Assembly (NCBI GenBank): GCA_934183355.1
Contig: CAKPST010000059.1
Location: forward strand, 1-11,563
Origin: an uncultured Prevotella sp.
GTDB lineage: Bacteria; Bacteroidota; Bacteroidia; Bacteroidales; Bacteroidaceae
Length of the DNA stretch: 11,563 nucleotides
Reading direction: 5' to 3'
Positions 6,421-11,563 of the stretch are shown in pieces (positions within the stretch are counted from its first letter, which is position 1; every line of letters begins with the position of its first letter). The notes beneath the pieces were generated by a model that worked only from the letters and a program-made list of their open reading frames with translations, was not told where the DNA came from and ran no database searches. Both the position numbers and the translations under genes were made by a program.

Positions 6421-7563
6421 GATATAAAGAGTAAAATATTAACTATGGCTGTTGCAGTTATGTTTTCTGCCCATGCAGCGGCACAGACTATTGAGACATT
6501 CAAGCAACCATATCCGTTAGGCTCAAAACTCTCGCCTAATCCAAACTTCACAGGTGACGTGTGGCTGTCGGCCGTGACCAAGGAAAAGAAACTCAACGTG
6601 CCTATGGCAAACGTCACCTTTGCACCGGGTTGCCGCAACAGTTGGCACTCGCACACAGAAGGACAAATCCTAATTGCCACCGCCGGCATAGGCTATTACC
6701 AAGAGCGTGGTAAGGCTGCGCGCCGCCTTTTCCCTGGCGACATAGTGGAGATTGCACCTGGCATAGAACATTGGCATGGGGCTGCGCCCGACAGTTGGTT
6801 CGCCCACATCGCCATCTCGTGCAACCCAAGCATCAACAAGCCCACATGGTTGCAGCCCGTGACCGATGAGGAATATGCGACAGCCGTCAATGCCTCTACA
6901 TCCGTTTACGACAACCAGGCGTTGAGCGCACGCGAGCAAGCTATTGTCTCCATCGCATCCTATACGGGCAAGGGCGATTTGGAGCATCTGCCTTCGGCTC
7001 TTGCGGAGGGATTGGAGGTTGGCATGACCGTGAACGAGATTAAGGAAATTCTCATTCAGGCTTATGCCTATTGCGGCTTTCCGCGCAGTCTGCGTGCCAT
7101 ACAGACTTTTATGAAAGTGCTCGACAACCGCAAGGCACAAGGCATCAACGACACGATGGGTAAGGAAGCAACGGTTGCAAAACAAGCTGGCAACAAATAC
7201 GACCGTGGGGCAGCCATTCTCCAGACGCTCTCTGGCATCAATTCCGCTCACCCCACAAGCGGCTATGGGGCATTCGTGCCCATCATCGACCTGTTCTTGA
7301 AGGAGCATCTCTTCGCCGACATATTCGAGCGTGGGCTGCTTTCCTACCAAGAGCGCGAACTTGCCACGGTCTCGTTTCTTGCCGGCGTGGACAATGTGGA
7401 GCCGATGGCGGCAGGGCACATGGGTATCTGCTTGCATCTTGGCATCACCAAGTGGCAACTTACGGCGTTACTCAACATCGTGGAAATAAACTTGGGAAAG
7501 ACATCTTCCGAACCTTTGAGAAAGGTATTGGAAGAAGTAACGAAACAAAAGGAAACTATGTAA
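6418..7563 (+). CDS. exported cupin plus double carboxymuconolactone decarboxylase-like protein
   Basis: Three-domain exported protein of 381 residues. Residues 1-23 are a Sec signal peptide (SAHAAAQ). Residues about 40-133 form a cupin: GCRNSWHSHTEGQ gives metal ligands His77, His79 and Gln83, and PGIEHWHG gives His118. The His-His-Gln-His set and the HWHGA..D context match the manganese cupins of the hydroxynitrile-lyase-like group. Residues about 165-240 are a first CMD/AhpD-type domain (AREQAIVSIASYTG, AYAYCGFPRSL). Residues about 293-365 are a second (QERELATVSFLAG, GHMGICLHLGITKWQL). There is no CxxC pair, so AhpD-type peroxidase activity is unlikely. The CMD family covers gamma-carboxymuconolactone decarboxylases and many uncharacterised proteins. 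The gene lies 16 nt before the third flavodoxin-fold gene. Domain calls are firm; the reaction is unknown. Confidence 0.87.
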   Translation: MDIKSKILTMAVAVMFSAHAAAQTIETFKQPYPLGSKLSPNPNFTGDVWLSAVTKEKKLNVPMANVTFAPGCRNSWHSHTEGQILIATAGIGYYQERGKAARRLFPGDIVEIAPGIEHWHGAAPDSWFAHIAISCNPSINKPTWLQPVTDEEYATAVNASTSVYDNQALSAREQAIVSIASYTGKGDLEHLPSALAEGLEVGMTVNEIKEILIQAYAYCGFPRSLRAIQTFMKVLDNRKAQGINDTMGKEATVAKQAGNKYDRGAAILQTLSGINSAHPTSGYGAFVPIIDLFLKEHLFADIFERGLLSYQERELATVSFLAGVDNVEPMAAGHMGICLHLGITKWQLTALLNIVEINLGKTSSEPLRKVLEEVTKQKETM

Positions 7564-7579
7564 TAAAAGCAACGAGACA

Positions 7580-8131
7580 ATGAAACGAATATTGAACCTT
7601 TGCGCCATGCTGCTCATGCTTGTGGCTGGTGCGTCATGCAAGGCAAACAACAAGAGTATGGAAAAACAGACAGACTGGCAAGAGAAGATTCTCTTCATCA
7701 ACGGCAGTCCCAACCGCGACGGCAACACAGCCGCCCTCGCCAAGGTGCTGCTTGAAGGCAAAAGCTACGAGACGCTAATGCTTACCGACTACCGCATCAA
7801 CGTGTACGGACAGACATTGGACGGCGACCAGTTTGACGAGGTGTACAAGAAAATGAAGGATGCAGACATCGTGGTGATGGGTTCGCCCGTGTATTGGCAC
7901 AACATCTGCGCATCGGTGCGCGTGCTGCTCGAACGCTTCTACGGACCGATAGAGCCTGGTTCATTCAAGGGCAAAAAACTCTTCTTCCTCTATCAAGGTG
8001 CCGCACCTACAAAGATGATGCTCGACGACGGCGAGTACACCATGAGCCGCTTTGCCGGAATGTACGGTTTTACCTACGAGGGCATGGCTAACGACAAGAG
8101 CCTGGCAAGGAAGCTGAAGGAGAAACTATAA
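7580..8131 (+). CDS. lipoprotein NADPH-dependent FMN-reductase/flavodoxin-fold protein
   Basis: Flavodoxin-like fold of the NAD(P)H:FMN oxidoreductase type, 183 residues. Residues 1-20 are a lipoprotein signal with lipobox GASC, so Cys20 is lipidated; LysAla follows, without the acidic run seen in the second flavodoxin. The core begins at about 36: the strand ILFINGSPNRDGNT (37-50) carries the phosphate-binding loop, ADIVVMGSPVYWHNICASVRVLLERFYG (95-122) is the typical flavin-site strand and helix, and GKKLFFLYQGA (131-141) is the next strand. Family members pass electrons from NAD(P)H to flavins, quinones or azo compounds. With a lipid anchor, the electron source in the envelope is unclear. 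It is the last gene before a 102-nt gap. Confidence 0.85.
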   Translation: MKRILNLCAMLLMLVAGASCKANNKSMEKQTDWQEKILFINGSPNRDGNTAALAKVLLEGKSYETLMLTDYRINVYGQTLDGDQFDEVYKKMKDADIVVMGSPVYWHNICASVRVLLERFYGPIEPGSFKGKKLFFLYQGAAPTKMMLDDGEYTMSRFAGMYGFTYEGMANDKSLARKLKEKL

Positions 8132-8233
8132 CTTTTTCATAACCATTTCATATTTACACATAAGTACAGGTTGCGTTTGGGAGGCGATGGCCGACAATGC
8201 AATCTGTGCTTATCCAACGAAAAAGCAAAGTAT
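8132..8233. other. 102-nt gap, the longest within the gene row
   Basis: This gap separates the flavodoxin-fold gene from the exported aldo/keto reductase. It is AT-rich at first and GC-richer around 8165-8200. A TTTG at 8176-8179 is followed at the right distance only by a poor -7 match (around 8200-8207), so an internal promoter is possible but not shown. No terminator hairpin is evident. A TTG at 8171 would extend the reductase N-terminally but would bury its signal peptide. Confidence 0.35.
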
Positions 8234-9241
8234 ATGAGAATATCAAGAATTTTATCTGTTATCATGACAATATTTATGGCTACGACAACAATCAGCGCAA
8301 CAGAGAAAGAAGTGAATGGACAACCCTATGTACAACTCAACAATGGCGCATGGATGCCACGTTTTGGTTTAGGAACATTCAACGTGCCCGACAACGCCAC
8401 TTGCAAGGATGCCGTGCTCACCGCCCTGCGCATGGGCTACCGCCACATAGACACGGCACACGCCTACATGGACGAGCAGGGAGTGGGCGAGGCCGTCGAC
8501 GAGTTTATGAAGGAGAGCGGTGTAAAGCGCGAGGAGATATGGGTCACATCAAAACTGTGGCCAACGGAATATGCCGACCCTACGGCCATCGACAAGATGC
8601 TCCAGCGCATGCATCTTGACTATCTTGACTTGGTGTATCTCCACCAGCCTGTGGGCGACGTGAAGGCAGGATGGAAAAACTTGGAGACAGCCGTCAAGGC
8701 TGACAAGGTGCATACATTGGGACTTTCCAACTTCGAGGTGAAGGGCGCGGAATACATCTACCGCTGGTGTACTGACAGCACGGAGATAAAGCCCGCCATC
8801 CTGCAAATGGAATGTCACCCATATGCACAGCGTCTTGAGGAGAAGGCTTTGGTCGAGAAGTGCGGCATGATGGTGGAATGTTGGTATCCCTTGGGTGGTG
8901 CGGCATCACGCGGAGCGTTGTTTCAAGACCCGGTAATAAAGAAGATAGCCGAGGCTCACGGCTGCACCCCTGCACAGGTAATCATACGTTGGCACATTCA
9001 GGAGGGACATTCAGTTATCCCCGGTGCCACAGACCACGGCTACATTCAGGAGAACATCAACGCCGTGAAGCAGATACGCCTGACTGCGGACGAGATGAAG
9101 CAGATGCGCTCGCTCAACAAGGAAAAGCGTTTCTATCCGTTCGACATTGAGGTGACACGCCGCTTCTGCAGCAGTCCTCTGCCCGATGCCGCTAACAACG
9201 ATGAATGGCAGAAGAAAATGAACGATGAACTGAACAAGTAG
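8234..9241 (+). CDS. exported aldo/keto reductase with altered cofactor-binding loop
   Basis: TIM-barrel aldo/keto reductase of the 2,5-diketo-gluconate-reductase/AKR5-like type, 335 residues. Residues 1-22 look like a Sec signal peptide (MRISR, hydrophobic core, TTTISA). The catalytic tetrad is intact: Asp73 and Tyr78 (HIDTAHAY), Lys107 (TSKLW) and His137 (YLHQP). Substrate- and cofactor-site motifs GLSNF (163-167) and ILQMECHP (189-196) are normal. The NADPH adenosine-phosphate loop, usually IPKS....RI.EN, reads IPGATDHGYIQEN (262-274), so the Lys and Arg that hold the 2'-phosphate are Gly264 and Tyr270. ATG 8234 was chosen because it begins the signal peptide. It is followed after 2 nt by a second, cytoplasmic reductase. 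Family function is NAD(P)H-dependent carbonyl reduction. How an exported member obtains cofactor is unknown. Confidence 0.86.
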   Translation: MRISRILSVIMTIFMATTTISATEKEVNGQPYVQLNNGAWMPRFGLGTFNVPDNATCKDAVLTALRMGYRHIDTAHAYMDEQGVGEAVDEFMKESGVKREEIWVTSKLWPTEYADPTAIDKMLQRMHLDYLDLVYLHQPVGDVKAGWKNLETAVKADKVHTLGLSNFEVKGAEYIYRWCTDSTEIKPAILQMECHPYAQRLEEKALVEKCGMMVECWYPLGGAASRGALFQDPVIKKIAEAHGCTPAQVIIRWHIQEGHSVIPGATDHGYIQENINAVKQIRLTADEMKQMRSLNKEKRFYPFDIEVTRRFCSSPLPDAANNDEWQKKMNDELNK

Positions 9242-9243
9242 AC

Positions 9244-10254
9244 ATGAAATTCAGGACATTAGGCATGAGCGGACTCCGTGTGTCTGCCGTGGGATTGGGA
9301 TGTATGGGACTGAGCCATGCCTATGGCGCTCCCGTCGAGAAAGATGAGTTTATGTCGCTGTTGACAGATGCCGTGGACATGGGCTACATGTTCTTCGACA
9401 CAGCCGAGGTGTATGGCACGCCTGACGATCCGCATCTCAACGAGGAGATGGTGGGCGAGGCCCTAAAGCCCTATCGCGACAGGGTTGTGATAGCCACCAA
9501 GTTTGGCATACGGTTCGACCATCCGGAACAGCCAGGCAACCATCCGCTCATCACCGACTCTCGCCCTGAGGCGATAAAGGAAGCCGTGGAAGGTTCGCTG
9601 CGGCGACTGCAAACTGACCATATAGACCTTTACTACCAGCACCGCATTGACAGAAACGTAGCCCCCGAAGTTGTGGCAGACACGATGGCGCAACTCATAA
9701 AGGAGGGCAAGATACTGCATTGGGGCATATCGGAAGCGACGGAGGACTATCTGCGGCGTGCGCACAAAGTATGCCCCGTCACCGCCGTGCAGAACCGCTA
9801 TTCGATGATGGCACGCTGGCATGAGAGTATATTCCCTGTGTGCGAGGAACTTGGCGTTGGTTTTGTGGCTTTCTCGCCGCTTGCCAATGGCGTGCTCTCG
9901 GAGTGCTACAATGCCGAGTCGAAGTTTGACGCGCAGACCGACTATCGTGCAGCAATGCCTCAGTATAAAAAGGACAGTTTCGAGAAGAACAAATGGCTGT
10001 TTGAAATGCTCGAGCAACTTGCCGTGGAGAAGCACGCCACTCCTGCGCAAATATCATTGGCATGGATGATGAGCAAGAAACCTTGGATTGTGCCAATACC
10101 CGGCACACGTTGCCTTTGCCGATTGAAGGAGAACATCGGGGCTGCCGACATCTGTTTTTCACAAGATGAAGTTGCGGCTATTGACAAGGCACTCTCTTCC
10201 ATGGAGATGAGCGATGTGTTCGGCGGTTCGAAAATTGTCGACAAAGCACAATAA
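9244..10254 (+). CDS. cytoplasmic aldo/keto reductase (AKR13-like)
   Basis: Aldo/keto reductase of 336 residues without signal peptide, starting directly with the barrel (MKFRTLGMSGLRVSAVGLGCMG). Tetrad residues are Asp52 and Tyr57 (FFDTAEVYG), Lys86 (IATKFG) and His133 (YYQHRID). The C-terminal cofactor loop reads IPGTRCLCRLKEN, keeping the Arg and the GT..R.EN layout of AKR13-type enzymes. Thus NADPH binding is plausible here, in contrast to the exported reductase just upstream. Relatives reduce aldehydes and ketones, including methylglyoxal and aromatic aldehydes. The 2-nt spacing implies co-translation with its neighbour. It may handle product that is carried into the cell, which is inference. 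Confidence 0.88.
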   Translation: MKFRTLGMSGLRVSAVGLGCMGLSHAYGAPVEKDEFMSLLTDAVDMGYMFFDTAEVYGTPDDPHLNEEMVGEALKPYRDRVVIATKFGIRFDHPEQPGNHPLITDSRPEAIKEAVEGSLRRLQTDHIDLYYQHRIDRNVAPEVVADTMAQLIKEGKILHWGISEATEDYLRRAHKVCPVTAVQNRYSMMARWHESIFPVCEELGVGFVAFSPLANGVLSECYNAESKFDAQTDYRAAMPQYKKDSFEKNKWLFEMLEQLAVEKHATPAQISLAWMMSKKPWIVPIPGTRCLCRLKENIGAADICFSQDEVAAIDKALSSMEMSDVFGGSKIVDKAQ

Positions 10255-10305
10255 AAGCGCGTATTTGCCGTTACATTAAGTAGAATTGACTAACTGAAAG
10301 TGGGA

Positions 10306-11112
10306 ATGGAACAGCAACAGAATATTATCATAACCGACACGTTGTCGGGAATAGGAACAAAGGCTTATGAAGGTTATCTTGGACATGCGCTATGTCTTGA
10401 CGGATCGTGCCGTATCATGTTCAACGGCAAGGATTTTGAGATGAAGCGTGGCGACCTGATGATTGTGCGGCAAGGCCGACTGGTCCAGTCGGTCAAGACG
10501 GACAGCCACTTCCGTGTAACGATGATTTATATTGCTGCTCCATTCATAGAAATATGCACTCCGCAATGCAACTATGGTATGAAAGGGCAGTTGGCTCTGT
10601 TTCTCAATCCAATCATGCACTTAACAGAGGAGCAATATGAGCAATGCCGCCGCAATTTCGACAATTTGCAGAGGCGCATTGCCCAGACTGGCCATCACTT
10701 TTATCATGACATGCTGATAAACAAAGTGCAGTCGCTCATTATCGACTTTTTTGATTTCCATGCCTCGCTCTATCAGGAGCAGGACGTTTCCACACAGTAT
10801 GCCACACTCATGAGCCGGTTCCTTTCACTTCTGGAAAGTGGTGAATACCGCGCTCATCGGGAAGTGACATGGTATGCCGACAAGCTGTGCGTCACGTCAA
10901 AGTATCTATCAGAAGTGTCGAAGTCTGTCAGTGGCTATGCCGCTAACTTTTGGATTAACCGCTACACGGTGCTCGATATCTCGCGTCTGTTGCGCGACAA
11001 GTCACTCACCTTTGTGCAAATCTCCGACATGTTCGGATTCTCATCACCAGCCTATTTTAGCCGTTACGTTTCGCATAACCTTGGCGTACGGCCTACGGAC
11101 TATCGAGGTTGA
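10306..11112 (+). CDS. AraC-family transcriptional regulator
   Basis: Regulator of 268 residues with a cupin-like N-terminal ligand domain (about 20-80) and a C-terminal AraC DNA-binding domain. The first helix-turn-helix lies at about 187-208 (VTWYADKLCVTSKYLSEVSK) and the second at about 236-257 (FVQISDMFGFSSPAYFSRYV), ending with the signature GVRPTDYR. The sensor half has several cysteines, including a C-x3-C pair (84 and 88), which could respond to electrophiles. ATG 10306 was preferred; GTG at 10300 would add two residues. It follows the cytoplasmic reductase by 51 nt and is the likely regulator of the whole row, perhaps through the inverted repeat at 467-514. This resembles the layout in which E. 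coli YqhC, also an AraC protein, controls aldehyde reductases. The effector is unknown. Confidence 0.88.
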   Translation: MEQQQNIIITDTLSGIGTKAYEGYLGHALCLDGSCRIMFNGKDFEMKRGDLMIVRQGRLVQSVKTDSHFRVTMIYIAAPFIEICTPQCNYGMKGQLALFLNPIMHLTEEQYEQCRRNFDNLQRRIAQTGHHFYHDMLINKVQSLIIDFFDFHASLYQEQDVSTQYATLMSRFLSLLESGEYRAHREVTWYADKLCVTSKYLSEVSKSVSGYAANFWINRYTVLDISRLLRDKSLTFVQISDMFGFSSPAYFSRYVSHNLGVRPTDYRG

Positions 11113-11161
11113 ACCATTGCCGTTCTTGGCGTGCGAAACGAACAGACTGTGCTTAGATAAT
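11113..11161. other. 49-nt convergent gap
   Basis: The regulator and the ATPase gene end toward each other here. No strong stem-loop with a T-run was found, so the place of termination for either transcript is not evident. Confidence 0.4.
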
Positions 11162-11563
11162 TTATCCTTGCTCCAACAAGTTCTTATCTGTCAAGAAATC
11201 CAAGAGTCCGACAGTCAACACACCGAGTTCGTCTTCCTTGCGGTGAATATCATCACCGACAATGACAATCTTACGAAAGTGGTCATTGATTGACAATAAT
11301 GGGCGACGTTCTTGCTGTTCCTTTTCTGGCGTAGGCATGTGAAAAGCCGACTGGATATACACTCTGTATGGAGGGCGGTTCACCACAAAGTCTACCTCCA
11401 ACTGTTTTCTGACAAACTTACCGTTCTCATCCTTGCCACCAAGTTCAACCAATCCTACATCCACATTATATCCTCGACTGCGAAGCTCATTATAGATAAT
11501 GTTTTCCATAATGTGTGTTTCCTCCTGCTGACGATAGTTGAGAATGGCTGCGCGTATGCCGAT
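11162..11563 (-). CDS. AAA ATPase of the DUF4143 type, C-terminal part (5' end outside window)
   Basis: Minus-strand frame open to the right edge, giving the last 133 residues and a TAA at 11164-11162. The in-window part starts IGIRAAILNYRQQEETHI, then MENIIYNELRSRGYNVDVG, and later QLEVDFVVN and YRVYIQSA. This is the DUF4143 C-terminal domain of the large family of AAA_14-type ATPases common in Bacteroidales. The EVDFV and YIQ elements resemble a nuclease-like (PD-(D/E)xK) core, which is an inference. The Met at 11509-11507 is internal, since the frame and family similarity continue upstream of it. The biological role of these ATPases is unclear. It is convergent with the operon and probably unrelated to it. 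Confidence 0.85.
   Translation of the reverse strand: MGIRAAILNYRQQEETHIMENIIYNELRSRGYNVDVGLVELGGKDENGKFVRKQLEVDFVVNRPPYRVYIQSAFHMPTPEKEQQERRPLLSINDHFRKIVIVGDDIHRKEDELGVLTVGLLDFLTDKNLLEQG

Noticed and set aside
10261..10305. Separate promoter for the AraC gene
   Set aside because: A TTTG at 10264-10267 is followed by TAACTGAA at 10291 with a 23-nt spacer; both the spacing and the -7 match are poor.
11113..11161. Bidirectional terminator between the regulator and the ATPase gene
   Set aside because: Only a 4-bp GTTC/GAAC match was found, with no stable stem or T-run.
1..11563. CRISPR arrays, tRNA, rRNA, insertion sequences or phage attachment sites
   Set aside because: No repeat-spacer pattern, no tRNA-like cloverleaf or rRNA core, no intact transposase and no paired terminal repeats were seen.

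Overview
The window is a stretch of bacterial chromosome that looks like Bacteroidales, most probably Prevotella or a close relative. The reasons are a Bacteroidetes-type -7 promoter element (TAACTTTG at 483-490), the near absence of Shine-Dalgarno sequences, Bacteroidetes-style lipoproteins (Cys-Ser-Ser-Asp-Asp-Asp-Asp), and short C-terminal tails of the form KGI.IQ.GKK that are typical of exported Prevotella proteins. The assignment rests on pattern recognition, not on a database search.

Layout: positions 1-466 hold the last 14 codons of an unidentified upstream gene and then AT-rich sequence without a convincing gene. Positions 467-514 hold a promoter bracketed by an 11-bp perfect inverted repeat. 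From 514 to 11112 run twelve genes on the + strand. Gaps are mostly 2-30 nt; the exceptions are 102 nt before the first aldo/keto reductase and about 51 nt before the regulator. In order they encode: an exported flavodoxin, a lipoprotein esterase of the feruloyl/acetyl-esterase type, a second flavodoxin (lipoprotein), a RibD-C/DHFR-like reductase, an exported alpha/beta hydrolase with a Cys nucleophile, an exported NTF2-like (DUF4440) protein, an exported esterase-713-like hydrolase, an exported cupin plus double carboxymuconolactone decarboxylase protein, a third flavodoxin-fold protein (FMN-reductase type, lipoprotein), an exported aldo/keto reductase, a cytoplasmic aldo/keto reductase and an AraC-family regulator. 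A convergent, partial AAA ATPase of the DUF4143 type closes the window on the - strand.

Taken together, this looks like one AraC-controlled operon for handling small reactive or aromatic molecules (aldehydes, quinones, lactones or esters), combining hydrolysis, flavin-dependent reduction and carbonyl reduction. The striking point is location. Nine of the twelve proteins start with a Sec or lipoprotein signal peptide, including families that normally work in the cytoplasm with NADPH or FMN (flavodoxins, an aldo/keto reductase, a CMD protein). The substrate and the source of electrons in the envelope cannot be read from the sequence. The exported aldo/keto reductase keeps its catalytic tetrad but has lost the usual NADPH phosphate-binding residues, which fits the idea that the envelope-side chemistry differs from that of the cytosolic families.
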